DNA from: Dactylosporangium vinaceum
GTDB taxonomy: Bacteria; Actinomycetota; Actinomycetes; Mycobacteriales; Micromonosporaceae
DNA length: 64,000 nt
Assembly (NCBI RefSeq): GCF_019904175.1
Contig: NZ_CP061913.1
Span: forward strand, 11,408,001-11,472,000
Direction of reading: 5' to 3'
The notes below the pieces were generated by a model, which ran no database searches, was not told the DNA's origin, and was given only the letters and a program-made list of their open reading frames with translations. Made by a program: the position numbers and the translations under genes. Positions 52,580-61,433 of the stretch are shown here, piece by piece; within the stretch, counting starts at the first letter, position 1; the number at the start of each line of letters is the position of its first letter.

Positions 52580-53688
52580 GCCGACGGCTCCTGCCCGCTC
52601 GGCCTCGCGCCGGGGGTGGAGGCGCCGGGCTGCGGCGGCCAGGGTTTGGGGTGGGCCCGCTGGCCGAACATCGGGTCGGAGCCGTCCCACGAGCCGCAGA
52701 CCGTGCAGGTGATCGCGGTGTCGAGGCCGTAGCCGACCATCGACGGCATCTCCCAGAAGTCGACCTCGCCAACGGCGCCGCACATGCCGCAGCGCAGGCC
52801 GGTTCCGTCGGCGCCGTACGGTTCGAACACCGACTCCGCGCCGCTCCAGCCGTCGTCGGCGCACAGTGACGCTGTCCAGGGCAGCTGCGGGTGGGCGATC
52901 GGCCACCAGCCGTCGGCGTCGGCAGTGACCGGCCTTCGTTCGCCGAGGTCGTCGACCAGCCACGGCCGACCGTCCTCGAACACGGTGGTGACCATCCGGT
53001 GCAGGCGATGGCTGCACAGCGTGTCGGCCAGCAGCTGGTACATGACTTCGGTACTGAACCGGGCGGGTGCGCCGCCGTGCACCTGGTAGCCGGGGCAGGT
53101 CTGGCCCCGGTACCTGCTCTGGTCCGGGCCCTGAGGGCCGTGCGAGATGATCGCGTCGCGCCAGGTCGCTGACGCGGGCGGCGCACTGTCCCGCACGGCT
53201 CGGGTGGTGACGGCGCCCAGCCCGACGTTGTCGATGTCGATGGTGAACCATGCGTGTCCGGCGTGCGCGGCGCGGCGCAGCACGTCGCGCAGCGGCTCGA
53301 CGGTCAGCGCCGTTCGCGCCTGCAGCGGCAGCCGGAGCATCCGGACCGCAGTTGGGGTGGTGGGGGCGCCCGCGGCATCCGCGGTTGCCGTGTCAACGGC
53401 GCCGTCTGTAGCGGTGCCGCTCGTGCCGGCTGCCGTGCGATCGGTGGCGACGGGGTGCTCGGCGACGGGGTGCTCGGCGGTCGGGTTGTCGATGTGGGTC
53501 GCCGCTACCGGCGGAGTCGCCGCCAGCATCGGGATGCCGTTGCTGGCCAGCAACGGGCTAGGACCGTCCCGCAGGACGAGCGCCGGTTGGAGCACACCGG
53601 GCTGGGTGTGGGTGTCCTCGGCACGGGTGAGGGCGTGTTCGGCGTGCAGCACCGTGGCGTACAGGTCGAACCAGAGACGTCGGAACAT
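52576..53688 (-). CDS. Hypothetical protein with C-terminal zinc-ribbon-like cysteines
   Basis: This 370-residue protein has a central low-complexity segment (about 65-115, with a repeated AEHPV unit). A globular part follows with HAWFTIDIDNVGLGAV and FSTEVMYQLLADTLCSHRLHRM, and then two CxxC pairs, GLRCGMCGA and ITCTVCGSW. The two pairs are 28 residues apart, which fits a zinc ribbon. No catalytic motif is seen. It begins at ATG 53688 just downstream of a strong hairpin. Confidence 0.65.
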   Translation of the reverse strand: MFRRLWFDLYATVLHAEHALTRAEDTHTQPGVLQPALVLRDGPSPLLASNGIPMLAATPPVAATHIDNPTAEHPVAEHPVATDRTAAGTSGTATDGAVDTATADAAGAPTTPTAVRMLRLPLQARTALTVEPLRDVLRRAAHAGHAWFTIDIDNVGLGAVTTRAVRDSAPPASATWRDAIISHGPQGPDQSRYRGQTCPGYQVHGGAPARFSTEVMYQLLADTLCSHRLHRMVTTVFEDGRPWLVDDLGERRPVTADADGWWPIAHPQLPWTASLCADDGWSGAESVFEPYGADGTGLRCGMCGAVGEVDFWEMPSMVGYGLDTAITCTVCGSWDGSDPMFGQRAHPKPWPPQPGASTPGARPSGQEPSA

Positions 53689-53715
53689 GCGTGGTGCTCG
53701 CTTTCCGGTGGGCCG

Positions 53716-53752
53716 GCCTGGCTGCGCCCGCCTGGGCGAGCGGCAGCCAGGC
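53716..53752. terminator. Intergenic hairpin
   Basis: GCCTGGCTGC pairs perfectly with GCAGCCAGGC, with an inner GCCC/GGGC pair. It stands 28 bases upstream of the ATG at 53688. Confidence 0.6.
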
Positions 53753-53875
53753 ACGGCGGGGAGATGTTCAGGCAGGCGACGCCGTCGCGGATGCGGACCG
53801 CTGCAGCGTCTGGTCAGCGTTTGATGAGCGTCTTGGTCGCCGGGTTGTGACCGCGGGATGGTGCCGCCGGGGCGG

Positions 53876-54790
53876 TCACGCCATGTCCGGTCGGCTTCCG
53901 GGTCGGCGGGCAGGTCGGAGGGTGGGAACGGCTGGCGGTTCGTCGGCCAGGCCGCCCGCGATCGGTGTGTCGACGTCGTTGACGTCGTATCCGTCGACGA
54001 TGTCGGCGTCGTCGAGGAAGTTCTCGACCAGGTCCCGTGCGGTGTCGACCGCGTCGTCGCTGTCGGTGGCGGGGACGGTCACGGTCATCGCGACGAGGAG
54101 GTTGACCGTCCAGTACCGCGGCAGCGGCTCCAGTCCGAGCCGTTCGAGCAGATCGTTGGTGACGTCGAGGTCGAAGTTGCCGGCGGCGACGCCGTCGCGG
54201 ACGTGCTGGCGGACGTGTGCTGCCTGGGCCTCGATTTCGGCGAGGCGTGCCTCCGCGGCTTCGGCCCGCTGTCGGCAGGTACACGGCGGCGCGGTGGCAG
54301 CCGCCGGTGAGGCGGTGGTGTCGACGGCGTCCGGCGACAGCTGCCCGGTCGTTGCCGGGTCCGCCGTCAGACGGGGGAACAATCCGGTGGACAGCAGGTG
54401 GGCAGGTCCGTCGGTGGACAGCACGGCGAGGGTGTCCGCAAACGGGTCGATCAGGTAGACCCACCGGGCGGGGAGCTCCCCCAGCCGGGTGACCGACAGT
54501 GTGGTGGGCGGCTCGACGTCGTCCTCGCCGCGGATGGTGCCGACCCCGGCGACCGGCGTGTCACCGGCGGCGCAGGTGCGCTCGGCGGTGGTGGCGGCGT
54601 CGAGGCGGGTCCAGTGGTGCTCGAGCAGCGCGGCCGCGGTCGCGGCGGCGTCGCCGGCGAAGGTGCGCTGCCGGATGGCGTGGATCGCGGGAACGACGGT
54701 CTCGGGTGCCGCGTCCGCGTCGATGCGGCGCAGGTGCAGCATGGTTGGGTCGGTCGGATCGGGCCGGCCGACATAGGCTCCGTTGTGCAT
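53876..54790 (-). CDS. YLLDP-family hypothetical protein, copy 1
   Basis: This 304-residue protein belongs to a set of three related proteins in this cluster (with 54899-56140 and 58512-59303). Shared features are an N-terminal helical part ending ALLEHHWTRLDAATTAE, a GVGTI strand, and RWVYLIDPFADTLAVLSTDG. After a Pro/Thr linker comes a coiled-coil-like stretch (RQRAEAAEARLAEIEAQAAHVRQHV) found only in this copy, then an acidic C-terminal domain. No known family or function. AAGGAG precedes ATG 54790. Confidence 0.7.
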   Translation of the reverse strand: MHNGAYVGRPDPTDPTMLHLRRIDADAAPETVVPAIHAIRQRTFAGDAAATAAALLEHHWTRLDAATTAERTCAAGDTPVAGVGTIRGEDDVEPPTTLSVTRLGELPARWVYLIDPFADTLAVLSTDGPAHLLSTGLFPRLTADPATTGQLSPDAVDTTASPAAATAPPCTCRQRAEAAEARLAEIEAQAAHVRQHVRDGVAAGNFDLDVTNDLLERLGLEPLPRYWTVNLLVAMTVTVPATDSDDAVDTARDLVENFLDDADIVDGYDVNDVDTPIAGGLADEPPAVPTLRPARRPGSRPDMA

Positions 54791-54898
54791 GACGGATGAC
54801 TCCTTATCGAGCGCGTTTGACTGGTCGCTGGTGCCGGTGACGGAGTCCGGGAAGGTCCGGGACACGTCGACGGTTGGGCGGCTCGGCCGCTGGGATTG

Positions 54899-56140
54899 TC
54901 AGCGGGCCGCCGGGTTCGGCCGGCAGAAGGCGGCGAGCTGGCCGGCGGTGAACACCGGCACCGGCGGGTCGTCGGTCCAACTGCCGGCGAGAGGGCGCGG
55001 CAGGATGACGGTGCCGGCGTCGGGGTCGTGGCTGATCGGGGTGACGAGCAGGGCGTGGCCGTCGGTGAGCAGCCACACGTGGTGGCTGGTGACGCCGTCG
55101 GTGGGGGCGAGGACGCCGATCCGGCCGCCGATCCCGCCGCTGACCCCGGTGCTGAGCGCGCGCAGCGCCGCGGCGAGGACCGGCAGCGGGTAGCGCTGCA
55201 GGGTGGGGTGGCAGGCGTGCAGGGCGGCCTCGGTGGCCCACTCCACGATCGGTGGGGTGCCGTTGCGCAGGTGCCGCGCGTCGGCGCCGGGGTTCGGTTC
55301 ACCGGCGAGAATCCACGGCAGGATGTGCGGGCCCACGACGAACCGGCCGCCCGTGTCCGCCTCAGCGCCAGAATCGGTGTCCGCGGCGATGGTGTGCTGC
55401 TGGGGATGGCCGGTACCGGCAAACCAGGTCACCGTCAACCGGGCGCCGTCCAGGCGCAGCTGCGGCAGTCCGGAGCCGGGCCGCCGCTCGGCGTACCAGG
55501 CGTCGGTGTCGGCGACGACCCCGGCGAGGGTGCCGGCGTCCAGGCGGGCGACGATGACGCCCCGGTGGTACTCGACGGTGCAGATCTGGGCGTCCCAGGC
55601 AGCGGACCAGCCGTCGAGGGACACCCAGGCCGACCGCCATCGGTGGACGTGCCGGGCGGTGGCGGCGTCGCCGGTGGTGGCGATCGTCGCGGGGAGCGGT
55701 TCGGGCCGGGTCAGGCGCAGCGGGTGGTGGCTGTGGCGCAGCCAGCGGCCGTGGACGGTCGCCTCGTACACCACGACCGTGTCGTCGCGCGCGTCGAGCA
55801 GGTACAGCCACTGCGCCGTCCCGGCTTGCAACGGCTCGCCGAGCCGGACGTGGAACGGTGCCGGCGGATCGGCGTAGACGACGCCGAGCGGGGTGTGGGT
55901 GAGGGCGCCGGCGAACGTCGCCTCGGCGGTGGCGCTGGTCGGCACGTCGATGCCGAGCTGTAGCCAGCCGTGGGTGAGCAGCCGCTGGACCATTGACGTG
56001 GTCTCGCCGTCGAACGCGACGGAGTGGACTTCGCGCAGCAGCGGCAGCATCTGCTCGGGTGAGTGCCCGGCGGATACTGGCACGACGGTGACGGTGCGCC
56101 CGTCCGGGTGTGGGCTGCCCAGTAGGCAGGATGTGGACAT
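54899..56140 (-). CDS. YLLDP-family hypothetical protein, copy 2
   Basis: This 413-residue protein starts MSTSCLLGSPHPDGRTVTVV. The shared family block covers residues of about 20-130: VHSVAFDGETTSMVQRLLTHGW, THTPLGVVYADP and QWLYLLDARDDTVVVYEATV. The remaining 280 residues contain a tryptophan-rich WRSAWVSLDGWSAAWDAQICTVEYHRGV and a C-terminal beta/alpha part. It appears to be the family core with an extra domain. AAGGAGG lies nine bases before ATG 56140. The function is unknown. Confidence 0.7.
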   Translation of the reverse strand: MSTSCLLGSPHPDGRTVTVVPVSAGHSPEQMLPLLREVHSVAFDGETTSMVQRLLTHGWLQLGIDVPTSATAEATFAGALTHTPLGVVYADPPAPFHVRLGEPLQAGTAQWLYLLDARDDTVVVYEATVHGRWLRHSHHPLRLTRPEPLPATIATTGDAATARHVHRWRSAWVSLDGWSAAWDAQICTVEYHRGVIVARLDAGTLAGVVADTDAWYAERRPGSGLPQLRLDGARLTVTWFAGTGHPQQHTIAADTDSGAEADTGGRFVVGPHILPWILAGEPNPGADARHLRNGTPPIVEWATEAALHACHPTLQRYPLPVLAAALRALSTGVSGGIGGRIGVLAPTDGVTSHHVWLLTDGHALLVTPISHDPDAGTVILPRPLAGSWTDDPPVPVFTAGQLAAFCRPNPAAR

Positions 56141-56225
56141 CAGCTGGTCCTCCTTGTGAAGGGGTTGAGGCCGGCGGAAGCCCTGGCGGCCTGGGTTGTG
56201 GTGGGTGTCGTGGCCCGGGCCGGGG

Positions 56226-56942
56226 TCAGTGGCCGTCGGCGAGCTGGTTGAGGCGGTGCAGTGCGGTCAGGACGCCGTTTGCGGCGATGCGCCGGCCGGT
56301 GCGATCGCCGGTGTTGATCTCGGGGCCGGGGGCGCCGCGGCGGCGGATGAGTTCCCAGGTGTGGCCGTGGCTGTCCAGGGCGGCGATGACGCGGACCTCG
56401 GTGCGTTGCCCGGGCAGGTCGGCGGCGAGATCAGCGGTGAGGTCGCGGTGCCGGTCGCCGGGCCGGATCCCGCGCTGCCAGCCCTCGAAGCACAGCCCGA
56501 ACCCGACAAGTCGGCGGCCGTCGCGGTGCAGCCATTCGCGCAGCCAGGGCCGCATGGCGGGTGCGGTGAGTTCGTCGGGCAGACCGAGCAGCACGTCGAG
56601 CGGGTGCAGGTTGACCGCAGGTGCGGCGGGGTCGGGTCGGTGCCAGGTCTGCGCCGTGACCAGGGTGGTGTCGACCTCAACCATCCGACCCATCGGCACG
56701 TCCGCACCGCGGGGACGCAGGATGGCGGATGCACCGGGCGAGGCCTGCTGCAGCCGCGGACGGTGGAAGATCCCGAGCAGCGCCGGCGGCTGGTCCCAAC
56801 CGTGCGGGGCGAGTTGGCCTTCCAGCCGGGTCAGGACGGCGGTGACGGCGTGGCGCAGCGTCGTCGGACGCCCGGTCCGAGGGCGAGGCCGAGGTCCGGT
56901 CCGAGGTTCGGTGCGCGCGCTGTCGGGGTGGTGGATCGTCAA
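56226..56942 (-). CDS. Hypothetical protein, TTG start
   Basis: This 238-residue protein is assigned a TTG start at 56942 because AAAGGAG lies eight bases upstream and no ATG or GTG is better placed. An Arg/Pro-rich leader of 25 residues precedes a helix (LRHAVTAVLTRLEGQLAPHGWDQPPALLGIFH), strands with VVEVDTT-like patterns and WELIRRRGAPGPEIN. The combination suggests an alpha/beta domain of unknown function. It is similar in style to small proteins of integrative elements. Confidence 0.65.
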   Translation of the reverse strand: MTIHHPDSARTEPRTGPRPRPRTGRPTTLRHAVTAVLTRLEGQLAPHGWDQPPALLGIFHRPRLQQASPGASAILRPRGADVPMGRMVEVDTTLVTAQTWHRPDPAAPAVNLHPLDVLLGLPDELTAPAMRPWLREWLHRDGRRLVGFGLCFEGWQRGIRPGDRHRDLTADLAADLPGQRTEVRVIAALDSHGHTWELIRRRGAPGPEINTGDRTGRRIAANGVLTALHRLNQLADGH

Positions 56943-56958
56943 CGGGTACTCCTTTCGT

Positions 56959-56992
56959 GCCGGTTCGGGGATGCCGCAGCACCCCGACCGGC
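56959..56992. terminator. Intergenic hairpin with one bulge
   Basis: GCCGGT-T-CGGGG pairs with CCCCG-ACCGGC across an 11-base loop, 17 bases upstream of the TTG start at 56942. Confidence 0.5.
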
Positions 56993-57102
56993 GGTTACTG
57001 TGGGTGAACGGCAGGCGGGCGGCGCCAACCGTGTCGATCGACGCTTGGCGGCCCGCGTGGCATCAAGTCACTCCGGCCGATTGGCGCGGAAGTACTTGCG
57101 GC

Positions 57103-58209
57103 TCAAGGGGATGTGGTCGGCTCCAGGCCGAGTGGGGCGCCGACAGCGGCTTGCCACCACACCGGGTCCTTGGCACTGGCGGAGCTGTGGTCGTGGCTAC
57201 CGTCAGTCGTCACATGGACCTCGTAGTGCAGGTGCGGTCCGGACGAGTGCCCGGAGGTGCCGACGACGCCGATGACCTGGCCGACGGCGACCGGTTGGCC
57301 TTCGGCGACCATCGGGTGGGTGAGCATGTGGCAGTACCGGGTGACCACGCCGCCGGGGTGATCGATGTCGACGTACCAGCCGCAGCCGCGGGTGAGGTCG
57401 GGGTCGCCGTCGCGGTCGCAGCCCCATGGCTGCCCGGTGCGCACGTCGGTGGCGTTGCACCGCACCCGGCTGACGGTGCCGGCGGACGCGGCGTGGATCG
57501 GGGTGCCGCGGTTGGCCATCAGGTCGACACCGTCGTGCGTCGGCCGGTCCGCGGTGCGGAACCCGGAGCCGGGTTTGGCCTTGACCGGCTGGGTCCAGCC
57601 TTCCGCGCTGATGGTGATGCCGCAGGCGGCAAGGCCCCCGGTGAGCCCGGTGAGGGTCTGCACGATGGTGACCGCGTCGGGTTCCCACCGTGCGTACGCG
57701 TCGGGCAGGGCGCTGATCTGTACGGCCTGGGCGGCCTCGGTCAATGGCAGGGTCTGCCAGTTGGGGATCGTGACGAGCTTGTCGTAGAACTTCCCGGCCG
57801 CGTAGACGGGGTCCATGAGCTGTTCGACGGTGCCCCAGCCTTGCGAGGGGCGTTGCTGGAACAGCCCGACCGAGTCCCGGTCCCCGCCGGACGTGTTGTG
57901 CAGGCTCGATTCCTGCATGGCGGTCGCGATGGCGATCACCCAGGCTCGGGCCGGCAGCTGCCGCTGCACGCCGACGGAGATGATGGTGGCGGCGTTGCCG
58001 ACCTGGGTGCTGTCCCACGGGCCGACCGCCGGGAACGGCCCGCTCGGCGCGGACGGTGCCGGCTGGCCGGCAGGCTGGCTCGCTGGCTGCACCGGGGCGC
58101 AGTTCGCCGAGGCGCTGCCGCCGGTGAACACCACACCGGCCAGCCCGGCACAGGCAAGGACGATGCCGCAGACGAGCGCGGCGGCGAACGCGAGCACGCG
58201 GCCGGTCAT
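57103..58209 (-). CDS. Peptidoglycan hydrolase with transglycosylase-like and M23 domains
   Basis: This 368-residue exported protein has an N-terminal membrane helix (VLAFAALVCGIVLACAGLAGVV-like, residues 5-28). A lysozyme/transglycosylase-like domain follows, with ATAMQESSL (catalytic Glu about 100) and SVGLFQQRPSQGWG. The C-terminal M23 endopeptidase domain has its zinc ligands in THDGVDLM (about 225-231) and GPHLHYEVH (about 326-331). Both bonds of peptidoglycan could be cut. Such two-domain hydrolases open the wall for conjugation machinery on actinobacterial plasmids and integrative elements. They could equally help the Tad fibre cross the wall. Confidence 0.88.
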   Translation of the reverse strand: MTGRVLAFAAALVCGIVLACAGLAGVVFTGGSASANCAPVQPASQPAGQPAPSAPSGPFPAVGPWDSTQVGNAATIISVGVQRQLPARAWVIAIATAMQESSLHNTSGGDRDSVGLFQQRPSQGWGTVEQLMDPVYAAGKFYDKLVTIPNWQTLPLTEAAQAVQISALPDAYARWEPDAVTIVQTLTGLTGGLAACGITISAEGWTQPVKAKPGSGFRTADRPTHDGVDLMANRGTPIHAASAGTVSRVRCNATDVRTGQPWGCDRDGDPDLTRGCGWYVDIDHPGGVVTRYCHMLTHPMVAEGQPVAVGQVIGVVGTSGHSSGPHLHYEVHVTTDGSHDHSSASAKDPVWWQAAVGAPLGLEPTTSP

Positions 58210-58511
58210 GACGGCCCCGAGGTGGCCGGTGGTCCGCCGGTGCGCATCCGCGCACGGGATCGGCAGGCGACGCGCCCGCGGGCTCGCGGTTGGCTGGGGC
58301 CGGTGACGTGGCCGGCGGCCGGCGCACCGCAGTGCGAGCCGACGGGGAGATGGACGTGGAGATTACGGACTCGGCGGTGCATCAGGGGTTTGCCCTTTCG
58401 GTGATGGCACGGGAAGGCGAGCGCAGCGCCCAGCGCGTTGGGGTTGCCGGGGTTGGCGATCCAGCCGGTGCTGGGCGCCGCGCGGTACGGCTTCGGGTTG
58501 CGGTTGGCGGT
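58210..58511. other. Spacer with a short hairpin (58240-58255)
   Basis: GTGCGC-ATCC-GCGCAC is a perfect 6-bp stem. No gene can be supported in these 302 bases. Confidence 0.45.
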
Positions 58512-59303
58512 TCAGGTGTTGAGGAGGTGGTGGCTGACGAGGCCGCCGTCGCCGCTGTGGACGGCGACGCTGTCGCCGGCCGGGTCGAGCAGGTACAGCC
58601 ACGCCGCGTCGAGCAGGTCGAGATGCGCCAGCGGCACGACCATCACCGGGTCGCTGCCGACCGGGTCGCCGCCGGCCGAGGTGTCCGTGGTGTCCGTGGT
58701 GTCGAGGCCGAACGGGGTGTGGGTGATCCCGACACCGGCGATGACCCGTCGTCCGTGGACGACCGGCTGATCACCGCCCGCGGCGACCCTGGCTGCGGTC
58801 GGCGACGCCGACGCAGCGGCGGAGATGGCCGGGATGCCCGGGTCGAGGTAGTGCCAGTCGTGGGCGAGCAGTCGCGCGGCGAGGCGGACGGTGTCGCGGC
58901 CGGCGGCGGTCCAGAGCCGGCGCAGGACGGGCAGCATGACGCGCGGGTGCCCGCCGGCGTCGACGCTGCGGGCCTGCAGCAGGCCAGGCCGGTCCAGGTC
59001 GCGCACCCCGATCAGGCAGTCGCTGTCGACGTACTGCGCCCGCACCGTCCGGCGCGGCTCGGCTGACAGCGGGCGGCCGGCCCAAGCAGCGGCGCCGTGA
59101 TCGTGGTCGTGCTGTGCGGGGACGAGGTCCGGGGTCGGCGCGACGACGCGGGGTGGTGCGCCGTACCGGCCGGCGGTGCTGTGCACGGACGGGCCCGCCG
59201 CGGTGCCGGCTTCCCAGGCCGGGTTGGTGGTGCGGTAGGTGGCCGGGCGGGTCGTGCGATACGACGCGGGCGTTCGGGTGTCACTGCGGCCGTGGGCTGA
59301 CAT
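58512..59303 (-). CDS. YLLDP-family hypothetical protein, copy 3
   Basis: This 263-residue protein has an Arg/Thr/Pro-rich first third. The shared block follows, with VMLPVLRRLWTAAGRDTVRLAARLLAHDWHYL, IAGVGITHTPFGL, LAHLDLLDAAWLYLLDPAGDSVAVHSGDG and a short end. It is the shortest of the three copies and shows the likely minimal domain (about residues 85-263). GGAGG precedes ATG 59303. The function is unknown. Confidence 0.7.
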   Translation of the reverse strand: MSAHGRSDTRTPASYRTTRPATYRTTNPAWEAGTAAGPSVHSTAGRYGAPPRVVAPTPDLVPAQHDHDHGAAAWAGRPLSAEPRRTVRAQYVDSDCLIGVRDLDRPGLLQARSVDAGGHPRVMLPVLRRLWTAAGRDTVRLAARLLAHDWHYLDPGIPAISAAASASPTAARVAAGGDQPVVHGRRVIAGVGITHTPFGLDTTDTTDTSAGGDPVGSDPVMVVPLAHLDLLDAAWLYLLDPAGDSVAVHSGDGGLVSHHLLNT

Positions 59304-59362
59304 GACGAGGTCCTCCGTGGATCGGAACGTGACAGTCGGAAAAGGGGTCGCGTGGACATGGC

Positions 59363-59400
59363 GACGACCGCGCCGCCGCCAAGGCGGTGACGCGGTCGTC
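59363..59400. terminator. Two-stage intergenic hairpin
   Basis: GACGACCGCG pairs perfectly with CGCGGTCGTC. Inside, CCGCC pairs with GGCGG. It lies between the gene at 59303 and the upstream DUF4314 gene stop at 59457. Confidence 0.65.
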
Positions 59401-59456
59401 GGGCATCAGTCCGGCTGGCCGCCGGAGATCGGTGGGCGGGCCGCGGGGCCCGCTGA

Positions 59457-61148
59457 TCAGGTGGTGGCGGCGCCGCCGCCGGTGGGTGGCTGGTCGGTGT
59501 CTGCGGCATTGGTCAGGTGCCGCCACGACCGGCCGTTCCAGTACTGCCAGGTCACCCCGCGCGGGTCTCGGCGGGACGCACGCAGCCGGTCCTGCAGAGC
59601 GAGGTACGTCTCCGGCGTGCCCGGCGCGGGGTGAATCCGCTCGAGGTGCAGGATCGTGCCGGTGTCGTCGAGGAGCCGGGCCAGCGTGCCTCCGGCGGCG
59701 ACCGCCTCGGCCGTCTCCGCGGCGAGCAGCGTCTCCTCGGCGAGGGCGTCGAGGACCGCGGCCTCGGTCATCGGTTCGCCGCAGTGGCGCGCCGCCGCCA
59801 CGAACGCCCGCCAACCCTCGGCGTCGAATCCAGCGGTCGTCGCGGTCAGCTGGGCCGCCGCAGCGGCGTTGGTGAACACGCTGATCTCGACGACCGTGGC
59901 GACCCGTTCCGCGCCGTGGCGCAGCTGCCCGGCGAGCCCTTTGCCTGGGCCGGTGCCGGCCAGGCCGCCGATCGTGTACGGCTGCGGTCCGACCCGGGTG
60001 GAGGGGGCGTGGGTGAGCAGGATCCATTCCTGGCTCGCGTCCCCGTCGGGCAGGTCCCCGACGATGCGAGCGCAGTCGTACGGGTCGACGGCCTCCCAGG
60101 TCCACGACCAGCCCATCACCACGTACCGGCCCTGCTCGTCCGGTGCGATCCGTTCGAACGCAGTCGGGTCGTCCTGGCGGGTGGTGGAGTCCGCGACGAT
60201 GACGTCGCCGTCCCACCACAGCCGCGTGTACGCCTCGTCGGTCTGCCGGTCCAGGTCCGTCTGCGGCACGCCGGCCGCGGCGAGTTCGGCGCGGTAGGCG
60301 TCGCGGACCTGCTGCTGGTCGGCGACGATCGCCTCCGCGACATCTTTGGTGCAGCCGAACACGGCCCAGCCGTTCCACCGGTCGATGAGGGTGCCGACGT
60401 AGCCGGCGGTCAGCGGATGGGCCGCCATGACGCCGGCGTCGTTCCAGTCGCCGGAGAACACCCCGACACTGCCGAACGTGACGTGGTCCGGGTGCAGGTG
60501 CGACAGGTCCCGGTCGTCTCCCGTCGGGTGCAGCCGGCGCCGGCACGCGGCGGCGATGATGTCGGTGACCGCGGTGGCGTACCCGTCGCAGTAGGCGTCT
60601 TGCGCCTGCCGCCACTGCTCGCCCGTCAGCGATGTGGACCGACCGAGCTCGTCTGCGAGGTGATGCCGGATGGTGCTGGTGCCGAGCCAGTTGGCGTCCG
60701 CGGCGGGAAAGGTGTCGAGGACCGCGGCGTCCTCGTCGTCGATGCCGTCGAGGATCCGACGGGCCGATGCGGCGGTGTCGCCGCTGGCGCGTCCGCCGAT
60801 CGCGTCCTGCAGCCACCATTCGGCGGCCGACGTCCCGTCGGCGATGCCGACCGTTCGCACAGCGTCCAACAGACTGGGCCAGACGTCGCCGCCAGGAGTG
60901 GCGGGGTCTGCCGGTTGGGCAGGGATGTCCGGGTCAGCCTGGTCGGCGGAGACAGCGGTGGGGACAGCGGTGATGGCGTCGCCGTCGTCGAGCAGCATGG
61001 ACAGGGTGGAGCCGCTGTCCCAGGTGACGTCGACACGACGCTGGCCGGCGTCGTAGCGGCGGACGGTGCCCTCGTCGCCGGGGCGCAGTTCGGTGTGCGG
61101 GTCGCTGGTGTGGACCAGCGCGACGCGCTGGCCGGGTTCGTACTGCAT
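59457..61148 (-). CDS. DUF4314-domain protein with long uncharacterised C-terminal region
   Basis: This 563-residue protein starts at ATG 61148 behind GGAGGA. The first 60 residues match DUF4314: PGQRVALVHTSDPHTELRPGDEGTVRRYD and VDVTWDSGSTLSMLLDDGD, a small SH3-like beta barrel. DUF4314 usually occurs alone in short phage or element proteins. Here 500 further residues follow, with WNDAGVMAAHPLTAGYVGTLIDRWNGWAVFG and LWWDGDVIVADST, a Gly-rich stretch and a terminal tryptophan-rich piece (VTWQYWNGRSWRHL). The role is unknown. Confidence 0.75.
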   Translation of the reverse strand: MQYEPGQRVALVHTSDPHTELRPGDEGTVRRYDAGQRRVDVTWDSGSTLSMLLDDGDAITAVPTAVSADQADPDIPAQPADPATPGGDVWPSLLDAVRTVGIADGTSAAEWWLQDAIGGRASGDTAASARRILDGIDDEDAAVLDTFPAADANWLGTSTIRHHLADELGRSTSLTGEQWRQAQDAYCDGYATAVTDIIAAACRRRLHPTGDDRDLSHLHPDHVTFGSVGVFSGDWNDAGVMAAHPLTAGYVGTLIDRWNGWAVFGCTKDVAEAIVADQQQVRDAYRAELAAAGVPQTDLDRQTDEAYTRLWWDGDVIVADSTTRQDDPTAFERIAPDEQGRYVVMGWSWTWEAVDPYDCARIVGDLPDGDASQEWILLTHAPSTRVGPQPYTIGGLAGTGPGKGLAGQLRHGAERVATVVEISVFTNAAAAAQLTATTAGFDAEGWRAFVAAARHCGEPMTEAAVLDALAEETLLAAETAEAVAAGGTLARLLDDTGTILHLERIHPAPGTPETYLALQDRLRASRRDPRGVTWQYWNGRSWRHLTNAADTDQPPTGGGAATT

Positions 61149-61246
61149 CAGTTCCTCCACTGGGGATGGCCGGCGGATCGCCGGCGCGGAACGGGATGGG
61201 ATCGGGTGCCCGCGGCCCGGACGAGCCGGCGCGGGGACGTGGCGGT

Positions 61247-61278
61247 GCACCCGGGCCGCTGGTGCGCGGCCCGGGTGC
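61247..61278. terminator. Perfect 13-bp intergenic hairpin
   Basis: GCACCCGGGCCGC and GCGGCCCGGGTGC form a perfect stem with a 6-base loop in the 285-base spacer before the DUF4314 gene. No other feature was recognised in this spacer. Confidence 0.65.
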
Positions 61279-61433
61279 GCGGAAGTCGGGGCCTGCCTGG
61301 ACAGCAGGCTGTGCGGTGGTCCGGCTCCGCGGGCGCTGCAGTCGCGGCGGCATCGGCCGTGACCCTCGACGCCTGGACCGCGCAGTTGTCGTGCGGCGGT
61401 GCGGAACCTGGTTGGTTGGTTGGTTGGGTGCGG

